In this document: in pieces, positions 1-11,645 of the stretch
Position numbering within the stretch: the first letter of the stretch is position 1
Layout of the letters: the number at the start of each line of letters is the position of its first letter
NCBI GenBank assembly: GCA_019648995.1
Contig: BLXT01008222.1
Coordinates: 46,423-80,249 of the forward strand
Source of the DNA: Plakobranchus ocellatus
Taxonomy: Eukaryota; Mollusca; Gastropoda; Plakobranchidae
DNA length: 33,827 nt
Reading direction: 5' to 3'
Notes under the pieces: model-generated
Told to the model about the DNA's origin: nothing
The model's database searches: none
The model's input: only the letters and a program-made list of their open reading frames with translations
Program-made: the position numbers and the translations under genes

Positions 1-17
1 CCCCCCCCCCCCCCCCC
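1..17. repeat. poly-C run at window edge
   Basis: The first 17 bases are all C. A similar C run sits directly beside the only N gap in the window (23536-23557). This suggests that C homopolymers mark places where assembly or sequencing failed, so the window may begin at a contig edge. That reading is an inference. Confidence 0.8.
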
Positions 18-1561
18 AGCAAAAAAAGTCTTGTATTCACTTATGAAATATGAAAATTATTTTTCTTATGAGCTCACAAAATTACTCACTCTCCACAATT
101 CTTCCTCCATGCCTTTCCCTTCTGCACCTCCCACCTCCCCACCCACTTTCTCTTTCAATCACTCTGGCAATCCTTCCCTTCTTGTCTCTTTCTTGCTTTC
201 ATTGATCCCTACTCACTTTGGAGGCATGCGAGCTTTCGCCTCTCTGACAAGGAAGATGAGGCAACAGAAATGTACACAAAACTGAAGGAACACTGTGAGG
301 ATTGTGTACAAATTAAATATGTTGGGCAGAGGACGTTGCTTGGATAGTGTGCTCAGCGGCTGTAAAAGATTTGAAAGAAAAAAAGTTATGTTTAGTGGTA
401 AAGATTTTATGAAAACTATAAAGGCCTTTTTGCCACAACAAATTTTACCTATTTATCAAAATGTCCTTTCATAAGAGTCGCAATTTTATGTGCTTTTCAT
501 ACCATCAAAAAAAAACCATGAGCATCATTACCATTTTTCAGCCACAAACATGATGGACTTAAAATACCATCCTTACATACATTGTTTAAATGCCCTCTAG
601 AGGTTTGAGATTCTATCAATAAGAATTTAAAAAAAAAGAAAAAATTGCAGCCCAAAGCAGTCTCATAATTTGAGTCTACCGCAATTTCATTTGATTCAGA
701 TGAAAAGAAGGCATTGGCTCTTTCTTTTTACTTTACAACACTCAGTACTCTTCCTTGTCTCACTAAAAAAATGATATTTTGTGGCAGGGACAATAAATCT
801 AGTATATTTATAATAACTCTCAATAGTTTACAAGGAAATTCTCTCATCTGAAAACATTTTGGAGACTGTTGCAATGTTTAAAACTACTTATTATGCTTGG
901 TGCTCTTTAGAGAAAATAAAGCATGCTATGGCTGAATTTTCTGCAAACTATCTCACTTTGTGCCGACACTACACATCAACACGGTGTGATCATTTTTTGC
1001 CTCTTTTGGGGCTTTTTTTTTTTTTTTAGACTACTACACAAAAGCAGAAGAATCCATTCTCTCCAATCTTGATAAATAAAAGTCTCAGATATTGTGAATC
1101 ATTCATGAGATCCACACTTGGATTTTAATCTATTACTTATCATGATACAGCAGGGTAATTGATAATTAAAGCATAGTACACCTTAGTTTTCATCTTTTCT
1201 ACATAAACTTTTCAAATTGATTCATTGAAAGTGTTAACATAACTCAAATAAAGTGGATAAGTCTGCTCAACTTGAGCTGCTTGGAGGTACTTATGATGTT
1301 CATTTTGTCACAAAATTCAATATAAAACTCTATTCATTTAAACGCTACAGGATTCCATTGAAATTCATTGAATGTCACAAATAAATTGTAATAAAAAACT
1401 AATAGAGATCTCTTTAAGCTGACATGCTTTTGTGCATGTCTGAGTGGGGCTGCTTGCATGTTACGCCTTGGGTTCACCAGGTTAAATCTAGACTACCAGA
1501 TCTTGTAAAAAATTAATTGTTTTTCTAGGCAAAGGCCAGTTGCAGCAATATGATTACCTGG

Positions 1562-1588
1562 TTTTTTTTTTTTTTTTTTTTTTTTTTT
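1562..1588. repeat. poly-T run (27 bases)
   Basis: An uninterrupted T run. It could be the A-tail of a minus-strand retroposed sequence, but I see no recognisable element body to its left, so only the homopolymer is supported. Confidence 0.85.
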
Positions 1589-2151
1589 GTTTAGAGAAGA
1601 GATTGCTTGTAACACAGAGAGCTGAAGATTTGAAGAGTCTGGAAAGTTCAATCTGTGATTGTACGTTCCTGATTCTATCCTAGATCTTGAGCATCTATTT
1701 ATCTTGTTTATTGTGAGCTCCCATTACATTAAAGATCTTTTCTTCACCAATTCAACGATTGGAATCATTCAAATAACTCTGACATTACAAAAGAACTCAT
1801 TGAGACCTGTACTATTTTCAATAATCTAACTGATATGTGCGTAGCCCAAGACCCATCCTCCACCAAGTGGTGATATATTTGGGGATTCCACAAGAAAGTG
1901 GGAACAGAAATTGAAAGTGATGATAGAAAGGGAAAGTGCAAGTGCCTTTGTCAACAAATACGATTCTATGATAGGAAATCCTCTGGGATGTAAAGGTGAG
2001 AAAAAAGGCAGAACACGCAAACTGAGAGAGAGAGAGAGCAGGGCCGGATCCGGAGGTGGGGTGTCCCAGAGGTTCTGGAAAACAGATTGCAAAAATTCGT
2101 CAGCTTGAGGAGTATCCCCTGATCACCCCTCTGAAGTTGTTGATCTGGCCC

Positions 2152-2153
<2 letters not shown>

Positions 2154-2220
<67 letters not shown>
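2154..2220. repeat. (GA)n microsatellite
   Basis: An almost perfect GA dinucleotide array of about 33 units. A shorter GA stretch lies at about 2025-2037, and an A-rich tract follows. The array creates false open frames rich in Arg-Glu on the plus strand and Leu-Ser on the minus strand. Confidence 0.95.
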
Positions 2221-2227
<7 letters not shown>

Positions 2228-2309
2228 AAAAAAAAGAAGAAACCGAGTTTCAATTGAAATGCAAAGAAACAGAACATATGTCGAGGTCACTACTTTCAAG
2301 TTAATTCAT

Positions 2310-2725
2310 TCTTTGCAAATGAGTGCTACAGGCACATACCACCCTATATACTGATCAAAAGCACCAATAGCTTCAATTCGGGTCAATGACCACAGGGAGA
2401 TGTGGCACCATGACACATAAAAAAAAAAAGGGTTACCTTGCACGGCATGTTCAATAAACGTTACAGAATACAAAACTTATACAAAAAAGAACAAAGGTAT
2501 AGCTTATTGAAAATTTTGACATTACGCCTACTTCTTAGATAGATAAGTGCAAGCAGAATGCAATGTTTGTTGACATCAGATTGACCTAAAGGATAAAAAT
2601 TTAAGATTTTCCAAAATTCTTTCTTCCTTCCATTGGGACTATTCAATGGATATTAGCATCGTTACCAGGAAAATGGAATTAATGGGTGCTTACCTATTTT
2701 TTTTCTGGGCAAAATATGTAAACAA
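2310..2725. repeat. unnamed dispersed repeat, copy 1
   Basis: This stretch is collinear with 10895-11300 in the same orientation. Shared landmarks in order are TTTGCAA(A/G)TGAGTGCTAC near the left end, a GGGTTAC segment, GTTGA(C/T)A followed by GATTGACC, a CTTCC-CC-GGGA-TATT block, and ATGGG(T/C)G beside a T-rich GGGCAAA or GAGCAAA end. The copies differ by many substitutions and small gaps, so the repeat is old. I see no coding potential, inverted ends or tRNA-like promoter boxes, and I cannot assign it to a class. Confidence 0.6.
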
Positions 2726-2822
2726 TGTTGAAAGCAAAAGATGGAAAAAACAAATATGAAATCTGCTGCCCTTGAGAACTTATGCTCCTCAGAACCATAG
2801 TTCAAGATTTTGATCGACCTAC

Positions 2823-3019
2823 CTTTGACCTTGATATAAATAGGAAACAGCCAGCCAACAAAAGGCCTTGCATGGTGGCCTGACCATCACTAAACTTGAT
2901 TCCATCCAAATAGAGCACGCTCTGGCTGTAAGCTAGCACAAGGGCATTGAGGGCCAGAATCTTAAACATCTGTAATGTGGTGACAAGCGTACACCGGCCC
3001 TGCTTGACAATATTGCACA
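2823..3019 (-). CDS. ATP13A1: ATP13A1 exon: C-terminal membrane domain of P5A ATPase
   Basis: ATP13A1 (yeast Spf1) is the P5A-type ATPase of the endoplasmic reticulum, known to pull mis-inserted transmembrane helices out of the membrane using ATP. This 197-bp exon encodes 65 complete residues plus two bases of a split codon. It begins [20 protein letters not shown] and ends [14 protein letters not shown]. The [19 protein letters not shown] block, [10 protein letters not shown] and the [15 protein letters not shown] block are near-diagnostic for this protein across animals. They form two hydrophobic helices of the C-terminal membrane domain. The acceptor is ATATACAG before 3019 and the donor is AAAG/GTAGGT after 2823. 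The entry phase (two bases of a codon) matches the single base left by the 11646-11763 exon. The longer open frame running to 3071 reads through the acceptor into intron and is not coding there. I see no stop or damage, so the exon looks functional. Confidence 0.95.
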
Positions 3020-3609
3020 CTGTATATGGAAAGGCAGATAAAAAGGCTTTTAAGCATAAACTTGGCCACATTGTGTGTGTATTGTGTTCATATTTTTTAA
3101 AATCCTATTTGTAACACGTGTCCTAAAGCATGGGAAAATTGTTATTTTCTTTTTTCTCGCAAGATTGTTTTTATTTAAATGAGTTTTTAAAAATGTTGAA
3201 CAAATATAACAAAACACATACACTATGTCATTTCCAAATCATCAATGCAATGGAACTTGGTGAGATGTATGAAAATTTATTTATTCTAAATTCTACCAAT
3301 CTTGATATTTTTTTTTTTGAAAGACCAGATAGGAACAAATTTTGTTCAGTTATTTAAACAAATAACAGTTTGAGCAGATTTCGCATCACATTGCCTATCA
3401 CTACTCTGTTAATCTCAAAATCTTTGGCTTTTCACATACTCAAGTGTTGGTGGCAGGATTTGAATCAGCTGCCAAAAATTTAGGGATGTCTTTTGATAGC
3501 TATAGCACCACCAACAGCCTTGTTAGAGAACAGAATTCTACAAAAAATCCTCATCTTAATTATAGTAATATTTCACTTTTTTCCCTCATACCTTTGTTTT
3601 TTTGGCTTT

Positions 3610-3912
3610 TTAACTCTTTAACCAGTTATTTTTTAAACTCATTTTTTTGGGTTTTTCTCCCTTGTCAACAAGGGTTTATTTTTAAAATGCCCATAAATCA
3701 CTCAATTTTTGTTTCAGCTTATTATCCAATGCATCAAATGAAAAGAAAAAGAACATAGTAAACTGTGAAAGCAAAATCATATAACTTTTTCTCGTAATGC
3801 TGTGTTATTGTGTGAGTGCAAAAAGTGGTCATGTACAGTGAAAGCGTTTTTGACTGGATAAGCGGTTGGTTTGAGAAACGCTCTGAGCGTTTCTGACTGG
3901 TTAAAGAGTTAA
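3610..3912. mobile_element. piggyBac-like MITE with TTAA target duplications
   Basis: A TTAA at 3610-3613 and another at 3909-3912 flank a 295-bp body. The body has perfect 13-bp inverted ends, CTCTTTAACCAGT at 3614-3626 and its reverse complement at 3896-3908. TTAA duplications next to inverted ends are the hallmark of piggyBac-superfamily transposition. There is no transposase, so this is a non-autonomous MITE. The right end also carries a subterminal perfect palindrome, AGAAACGCTC-T-GAGCGTTTCT (3874-3894), which has no partner at the left end. The open frame covering the left half is probably chance. Superfamily assignment rests on the TTAA and the ends only. Confidence 0.75.
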
Positions 3913-5107
3913 GAAATTACAGAATATTATGAACCAAATGTTATACAGTTAGTAAGTTGAAACAATCACGAACATTTAAAAAAATGTTAGTCTAAACCAC
4001 ATTAAATAAGCAACTATTGACACAGGTGCTAACTCTAACAATTGACTGAGGGAAAATCCTGACGCTGACATTTCATTCATATATATCCTTTGTTGGTAAA
4101 AATCAGTAAAATAAGGGGCGTTATTTGACAGAATGCTCAGATTTTTTTTTCCAACTTGAATTGGCCATTACAGCTTCAGAAAATCTAGATTGACCGATTC
4201 AAGACACTGCAGAATCACTTCAGTATCAGTGGCCTTAAACTTAATTGCCCCTTTTTCCCCATACTTAAACATAATTTACACAAGTGAAATTTATTTCTGC
4301 ATGAGCAGGTGGCGGATGGTGGCGCCAATGGCTTGATTCTAGTTGTTAGTTTTAGAGAAAACAGTGAAATCATCCGAATCATTGCGGTTTTATCTGCGCT
4401 CTGTCCCCAACAGAGGGATAGTCTTTACTGCTTTGAGAAAATTCAAAGAATAATCTGTTAATCTGATAATGATCATAAAACAATGATATTCTGAAGCTAA
4501 AGAAAACGGCTGTTTAGATAATAATGTTACATTGTTCAGGCGAAAAGGGTCAGCACCGTGATGGGAAAAAGATGATAATCGTAATATATTAAAGATGCGG
4601 CAATCTTCACCGTTTAACGAGACATGTAGTGGACTGTCAGAATGAATATAAATTTGTATCACTTTTTCATTACAGTGCTAATAACAATCCTCTACTAGGT
4701 ATTCAATTCTAATTTCAATTTTAAGTTGTGCGTTATTGATGATTTTTGATACAAAATACGTTGGTGTGTTATAAGAATAAAGCAATAAGATACAAATCCA
4801 TAAAGTGTCTTGAAAAGTAAAAAAGTTATGGCCGATCATCAAATTAGTACTTTAGGCACAGCGCTACAAATTGTAACAAATTCTTATTTTTGTGGCCTCA
4901 TAAAAAATATGGCATCCTGAGAATCCAACATTGCAAATGTCAAAAACTAACAATACATAGATTGCACCTAATTTGTTTTTACAATCAATATCAAAGGCAA
5001 AGGTGGCAAAAAAGGTAAAATCATAATTTCACGGGCTTTATCCAATTTTTTAATGCATGAAACATATCCTTACCATGCTGTCTACGAAATTCAAATGAGA
5101 ATAATAA

Positions 5108-5108
<1 letters not shown>

Positions 5109-5147
<39 letters not shown>
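5109..5147. repeat. poly-A run (39 bases)
   Basis: An uninterrupted A tract inside the 8.6-kb intron. It could be the tail of an old plus-strand retroposon, but nothing recognisable lies to its left. Only the homopolymer is supported. Confidence 0.9.
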
Positions 5148-5148
<1 letters not shown>

Positions 5149-7101
5149 AAGCTTTCCACCATGAAATAATAAATTAAAGCCATGAACTAATCCTTCAAGA
5201 AATATTTGTTGACAAAGTATAAGCTTATAAAAGAAAGAATGGATCATGTAGATGCATTAGAATTTACTTTTTCTTTTGAATTTTGAACTTAAAGGGGGGT
5301 GATAATAAACACGAAAATGAAAAGAAAAAGTTTTGAACAGAGAAAAAAAAACATTGCTGAAATTTGCATGAGAAGAGGCTAAAGTTGAGTTTTACTTTTA
5401 AAATTAGCAGCTGAAAGAGTGAGTATCAGGCTTTTGCTTAACCTTTCTAAAGCCTCAATGTTTTATAAACTGTTAAAATTTTCTAAAAGGAGCCATGGGT
5501 AAACATTTAATATTTGCTATAAATGTATGCTTTTTAAAAATTTTGATCTTTTTTTTTGTACAGCACACTTAAAAAAAAAAAACAACAAACCATATGTGTG
5601 TGGAGTTGATGGCTGACTTTAAATGAAAATCATAAACTTGAGGGAAGAGAACAACTCACCTCTCTATGTGGAGAACTTTTTTTAAAAATGCAAAATATTT
5701 TCCATACATAAAGCATTGGGAATATACACTTCTTTACTTAAGTATTTTGAGTTGATCTCAGTGATGTAGACCAGACACTAGACTTATTTTGTGAGACTGC
5801 CACTCATTACTATATTTCAAAAGTACAAGACAGGAGGAGTCAATTTTGTTACAGACTTTGTAGGTTACACAATGACATTGTGATTGACAAAGATAGAAAT
5901 ATGGAGAGAAAAAAGAATGCAATATATTAGGATTGAAAGCACATTTCAGGTCTTAAAAAATGTGTCCTTACCAACAAATTGCCTAAAAAGGTTACAACAT
6001 TTCATGGATGTCTTCTGTTTTGTACTGCGGCACTGCCAGGATAACCTCCAAAGAAGCGCAGTCTACTTCAATAGATCTAGAGCCCCATTGAATCTCACTT
6101 GATTCATCAATTTGAATTTTTGTTTTACTTTGGATCGAAATCAAACTTAAACAGTAGCTAAATATTACTTTTTATCTCTAGAAAAAAAGCTTTGAGTGAG
6201 GCCAGGTTAAGTAGGACTGTTAGATCTTGAGGCGCAGATTAATCAGTGAATACACATGCTGGAGGTGGGTTTGCGAGATCGCTTGCTATGGTGCTATTTA
6301 ACTAACAAAATCTGTGCGCTCATTCAGCGCTTTAACTATCTCGTGAAGTTTAAGAGTTCAAAATTAAAACAGAAAATGGTAATTTAAAAAAAGAATTTTT
6401 TTTTGGCGCTTGAATTTTGAAAATCTGCTTTTATTTTTATTATGTTTTTCTTTTGTTTTTTCTAAAGATTTAGACTCTCTAAAAGTTTAAAATAGGAAAA
6501 TAACCAAGAAAACCAAAATCTATGGGTATCTCTTGAAAGCAATTATATCTTCTTTACAATGATGCTATTTACACAATACATGTGTATTAAAGTTTCTCAT
6601 CCAGCCCAAGTGATTTGAGAGGGATCACCGACAAAAAAGCCAGATCGCGTCGCATGAAAGAGAGACATTTTTCAAATATAAAAAAATAAATAACTCAACC
6701 AGCAAAAGGTTTCAGATAGTGGAAAAATAGCCTTCATTTCGTATTTGATTTATTGCCAACATACAAACAAATGAGATAGAAGAGATAAAAAACAATGTAA
6801 ATAAACCAAAAGAAAAAAATAACCAAAAAAAAAACAACCTTTTACAGGCTGGGCCGGTTGTTTGGAATACGTTCTTCCATGAGTAAAACTTTGCAGTGTT
6901 GGAAAGCATTCCAGGTTGCTTTCAGTTCATGCCAGTCTGAGGCTACCAAAGCGTATCAAACCCTCAGACCAAATTTTAATTAAAATGCAAGAACAGAAGA
7001 CTTGCATTCACAAGTGTTATTGAATGTCATGGGCATCTAAAGGGAAAGACCTCCCTCCTTAGATGAAGACCATTATGTTTTAGCTTTTTAGATCTAGGGA
7101 T

Positions 7102-7119
7102 TTCTAGAAGGTTCTCGAA
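7102..7119. promoter_or_regulatory. perfect four-unit heat-shock element
   Basis: The bases TTCTAGAAGGTTCTCGAA form four contiguous alternating units TTC-nn-GAA-nn-TTC-nn-GAA, the consensus binding site of a heat-shock factor trimer. It lies just inside the left end of the LTR-like repeat, about 230 bp upstream of its TATA box, where an LTR's U3 enhancer would be. The sister copy at 24619-24635 has the same motif with one base missing between units two and three. Confidence 0.7.
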
Positions 7120-7352
7120 GGTGTAGGAAAACTTTACAGAAGAAGTTAGATCTTATCCTGGTAACATGATAGACATATCATGTCTATGTGTAAGGGGGAA
7201 TACATGAGAGCATTTGATTCATCATTATTTTAAGTAACCTTTATTATATAATTTGATGATTTTCTATTTTATTCTATAGTTATTTCTTTGTTACATTGAT
7301 TAATTAACCTATACTGAATGAGCTGTACTTTCTTGAAATTGTGGGGGGTGGG

Positions 7353-7360
7353 TATATAAG
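7353..7360 (+). promoter_or_regulatory. TATA box of the LTR-like repeat
   Basis: TATATAAG preceded by a G-rich segment (GTGGGGGGTGGG). The aligned position in the sister copy reads TATAAAAA (24879-24886), also after a G-rich segment. Conservation of a TATA box at the same offset in two diverged copies supports a real core promoter in the ancestral element. Confidence 0.55.
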
Positions 7361-7690
7361 AGTAGTTGTGAGATCAAGAGCTTGCAGAGACCGCAGAGAG
7401 ATAAATTACTGTGACTGATGTTCGAGAGCTTGTAGATCTCAATAATTGTAGAAATTAAATTGTTCCTTTGAAACTGTTTCTATTTCCAATTAACACACTA
7501 TTTGTTCAATTTTTTACAAGATTTGGGTGATTCTATTCTTTAGTCTATTTAAAGAACGCATTGTCCCAGGTAGTGTTCAACTAGATCTTTAATTAAACAG
7601 CACTTTGCCATTCATGGCACTACCTTTAAAATTGAAAGCAAAAGCAGTATGTATGATCTTTCACGTGCTGGGTAGAATAAGGTGATAATT

Positions 7691-7803
7691 TGCAGGCCAA
7701 AGAGAAAAAAGTTACTCTTCAGGTGTTCATTTTATATACACCGATTATAACTTGCAGGGCAAAGGGAGAAAAATATACTTCAGATGTTCATTATCAATCC
7801 ATT
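7691..7803. repeat. two-copy tandem duplication, period about 62 bp
   Basis: Two adjacent segments start TGCAGG(C/G)CAAAG and end with a CTTCAG(G/A)TGTTCATT block. The first starts at 7691 and the second at 7753. They differ by several substitutions and a small gap. This looks like a local intronic duplication without coding function. Confidence 0.7.
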
Positions 7804-10800
7804 ATTATCAAAATTCTTTATAACTCCACAGAAATTCGTAAAGTCATTTTACCAATGTATTTGTCACATCAGAAATAATTTCCTTGATAAACGCAACAAA
7901 TCATCAAAATTTTGTATTAACTTGCAAGAGGACCTACAGCTACTATTAAAACCATATCATTGTGTTTTTATACATTAAAAAATCTCTGTATTTTAGAGCA
8001 ACCTTTAGGTATAATCTAAATTATATCTACATCGAAATATATAAAAAAAATTCCATTTCATATAAATCTAGAGTTTATGAATGGCTTGAGACTGATCTAG
8101 TCAGTGAAATATGAATTTGGATCACGGATCACTAAATCTAGTATACCAAAAGCTATGTCTAGTTCTTCTTCTTCACTACTATTGCTGCTGCTGCTGCTAC
8201 TACTTCCTGCAGTCATAAATTCCATACTGTATAACAACTAAGCTGACTTTTCTACTTCTGATGTATCCACATTATATTTGTGCGACTCTTTTAAGTGTTT
8301 CTTTTATATTTTAAAAAATAAAACGTAAGTTTGGTTTTATCTGGCTCACATTTTCTTTTTCTCATACATGAAACGCCGTACCTTTCTTAGCTTAGCAAAC
8401 GTGTAGGCCTATCATCTCATGTGTTTAGCCTATCAATACCTCACCAAACCGAGTCAAAATACTGATCGCTCCGCGTACATCAGACTGGACTGTGACGTCA
8501 TAACAAGCTTAGTGTGGCCAGAGGGAAATTTCAGCAATAATGCCTTTTTTCAATGACCTCAATCTGGTCCGTCACATGGTTTCGTCGAAATGGGGCACAA
8601 ATGTAATCAATGCCAAACTTCTGTTTGATTTAGACTTATAACTTGTACAGTATTAGGAGTCTTAGGATTCCCAATAGACCGATATTAAATATTTCAAAGC
8701 TTCAGAGAGGCTTTGAAAGTTAGTGATTTGTCATTTATATTTTTTTGAAGTTCCATGTGGAAGAATGGATTTTAAGATAAAAAATGCAGAACTGAAAGAC
8801 TTTTTGAGAAAAGGGGGCGTTGTTATTAGTGAAAAAAATGCAGAACAAATTGAATAGTGTACCCAAGCAAAATCTTTGGATCTCTAAGTGGATCCTGATG
8901 GTATATTGGTATGCCTTTTAGTACAGTTACCTCTTCCACTTCTTTCCATTCTGCCGCTGAAAAGCTCATTTGATGTTTTATCGAACCTCGCAAAGTTGAT
9001 TCTGAGGCATTACACTAAACTGGAGGATTTTGGACTTTAGAGAAATGAACCTAAAAGTGGTAAAATTTGAAATGTAGCATTTTCCCACGATCGCTTCCGG
9101 GTAAAGCCTAGAACTAATGTTGCTGACTGGACTGCCATAGGCCTAATAGATATGCTTGATTATATTCTCTTGAAGTGAAAACAATGCTAGGATCTCAAAC
9201 GCCTACTGTTGTTTTTTCTATGGATGCATATTATAATGTAAAGAGCACATTTTCAACATCAAATAACAAATAAAATTATTGGAGAATACTAAAGCTTGTA
9301 ACATGATTCAGTAATGAAATATTTAGTAGTTGATATTTGTGATGTGTTAAGTTAATGTTAATCGTAACCTGTCTTTGATGTCCATTGCCAAAAAAAAAAA
9401 AGTTAAATGCAAGGATGTCGAGTTGCAGTTTCCATTTCCACATATATACATTACAAATATGTATATTATTCTCACAACTAGGGTCTGAAACTGTCTGGAT
9501 AGACTCAAATTACTCTTGTTTTGAAATAAGCTGGTCTATTGAGATCTTACTTTACATTTAGAAGATAAATTAGATTAAACCTCTGTCCACACCAAGAAAG
9601 CATACATTTAAAAAAAAAAAAAGATATTCTTAATTCAGATTAGAAGCTTAAATCTAAATTCCATTTTTAGATCTTTGTATTAACTTAGATTCGCTTGACA
9701 CGACGGACGATTTCCACGCTAGAAAGCAGTCCTATAAAACTATGCCTCCATCTAGTAAAAAAAAAAGTATACAAAATATTAGCATTCACTGCAAATAGTC
9801 TCACCACGGAAAATTCAGGGTACAATAATGTTATTCAGCGTCACCTGCATCTAAATATGTTCTCTGCATAAAGTGTATTAGTCTTCCAAACACTAGGTTA
9901 ATCTCAGTAGTTCCCAGGCATGGACCCCCCCCCCCCCCACCAAAAAAAAACAAAAACTGTCACACAGTGAAATTCCTACATCTATAATTTACAATTTATA
10001 TGATAACAGTTACTTTTGAGCAAATGTAATGATCACCTCCAATCTTGTCCACGCTGAAATCTGTGTGAGGACTATTGCACAACCTGCATTTTTGCTGCTT
10101 TGGGAATGGTCAAAACATTATGTCGCTCATATAAGGATCGCTACTGTAACAGTTATGACTGTTGCATGTGCCCCAGGGACATATTTTCTTTTGCATTTTG
10201 TTTAAGACTTAGGCAAGACTTTTTAAAAACCTAAATCTAACGCCAAAATACACTGAGAAGATAATTAAATCTAAGACAGGAACTGTCCATATTTTACATC
10301 CAAGCGCCATTTTGGCGTTCATTTCAGTTGAGTCACAATCCAAGATCACTATGAAATAGATACTCCAGAGAGCCTGTGGGGTTTTCCCCTCACTTTTGTC
10401 TATTTGCAATGGCAGGCCTGTGTAGAGAAGGCTGTAGCTCAACAGGGTTCTTTTTAGGCCTTAGGCCTGTTTTTTATGAGAAAGCATCCCAAAAAGAAGA
10501 AAAAATCCTGAAATCCGTAACAAATGGCTGAAGGTCAGACTTGTACAAACATTTTTAATCCAAGTCAGATGCAGGAGACTATAATAATAATGATCTTGAT
10601 TGGGAAAAACGCCAGTTTTACTGCCGAGATCGATGAGTTCATACAGTCATAGGTTTTAGATCTTCTGGGTATTGCATATTAAGCAATAGTCCTAAGGTCT
10701 TTAAAAGGGCAGGGTTTGAATTTCTGTGTATGAAATGGTAGTCACAGGCCTTAAGGTCCTCAGGCCAGAGCGGCGATGGCTTCCTTAGATGCAGATCAGT

Positions 10801-10894
10801 GGCTTCTGCATCTCTATCACCAGATTGTTGCGTGGATAAAGGTAACTATTTAGATTTGAGACGGGGTCCTTCCTTTCGACTTAAATTAAATGCG

Positions 10895-11300
10895 ATTCGT
10901 TGTTTGCAAGTGAGTGCTACATCCACATACCTATAAGCTGACCACAAGCATCAATGGCATACAGTCCGGTTCGTAACTGCAAGAATATGATGCCCACTGA
11001 CTTATATCAATAAAGGAAGGGTTACTAGGTTCCCTCGCTCAGCGGGTTGAATAAAATTGTGAAAGGGTCGTGGGTCATAACGATAAAGAACACACTGAAG
11101 ACATTATTAAATATCATTTAGATCAGTAAATAGTATTCAATAATTGTTGATAACGGATTGACCCAAAAAATAAAAAGAGAGAGAGAACTTCTCTTCCCCC
11201 ATCCACCGGGATTATTGTATCAAGAGGATTTAAGCAATAGCCATCCAGACAGCGGAATTTATGGGCGTTCACTAAAATTTTTTCCTGAGCAAACAGAAAG
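10895..11300. repeat. unnamed dispersed repeat, copy 2
   Basis: Collinear with 2310-2725 (landmarks given at that copy). This copy carries a short GA stretch at about 11177-11186. Both copies lie in neighbouring introns of the same gene in the same orientation, and both lie just right of a segment that contains TTAA(A/T)T. No coding frame or inverted termini are visible. Confidence 0.6.
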
Positions 11301-11645
11301 ATGACGGGTCTCTTTTTTAAAAGTTAAAATAAACATTCATCATGTTTTCTCATTTTTCACCTAGGGCAAATTCAAAGTCCAATTTTCACTATGAAAGTCT
11401 TGCTCTAATTCTCCATTTGCTTGTAGTGACTAACAAGAAATTCTGATTGGCCTGAGTGCAGGCGTATTTGCACCCATGTAGAAGTGTTTCTGAATTGTGA
11501 AATGCAAGTTGTTTATCATAGAAATACCTGGAAAATCTTGAAATATAAGGATATTAGGCATGTCTGATATATACACGCCAGCCATATCAGACTGAAAATT
11601 CTGTGGTGACAACATGTATAATTTTGACTGGTTTGTAGGTCTTAC

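Larger units (their letters stand above)
1..2822 (-). other. ATP13A1: ATP13A1 intron, partial (downstream of the 2823-3019 exon)
   Basis: This is intronic DNA following the donor site GTAGGT of the 2823-3019 exon, whose GT lies at 2822-2821. I looked on the minus strand for the next ATP13A1 exon, which should encode the stretch after the ISRSK residues, and did not see it. The next exon should lie left of the window. The stretch holds a CT-rich patch (about 95-190), a 27-base T run (1562-1588), a (GA)n array and an unnamed dispersed repeat. No other gene is visible, and the short open frames are chance. Confidence 0.75.
7095..7619 (+). mobile_element. solo-LTR-like repeat, copy 1
   Basis: About 525 bp collinear and clearly homologous with 24612-25137, in the same orientation and at nearly identical length. 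The shared order of parts looks like an LTR. A heat-shock-type motif lies close to the left end, a TATA box (TATATAAG, 7353-7360) in the middle, then a conserved GTGAGAT segment, an AGCTTGTAGATCT block, and GTGTTCAACTAGATCT close to a right end of ..CA. The sister copy starts TG and ends CA. I see no primer-binding site, gag-pol or clear target duplication, so it is called a solo LTR by structure only. Similarity may run a few bases further left than given. It could instead be another promoter-bearing repeat. Confidence 0.55.
3020..11645 (-). other. ATP13A1: ATP13A1 intron (about 8.6 kb)
   Basis: The donor is GTAAGA at 11645-11640 and the acceptor CAG ends at 3020, both on the minus strand. 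The two flanking exons join in phase to give STVMSVCNIV. The intron contains a piggyBac-like MITE (3610-3912), a 39-base A run (5109-5147), an LTR-like repeat with promoter motifs (7095-7619), a local 62-bp duplication (7691-7803), a short CTG/TGC run (about 8183-8198), a full cAMP-response palindrome (8493-8500), a 14-base C run (9925-9938) and a dispersed repeat (10895-11300). In 3913-7090 and 7810-10890 I see only AT-rich sequence without recognisable genes. Confidence 0.85.

Noticed and set aside
1826-2304. Several open frames on both strands around the GA array
   Set aside because: Their Leu-Ser and Arg-Glu runs are products of the (GA)n microsatellite, and no conserved motif is present.
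4390-4662. Minus-strand 90-residue frame
   Set aside because: No motif, no splice partner in phase with ATP13A1, low-complexity composition; treated as chance.
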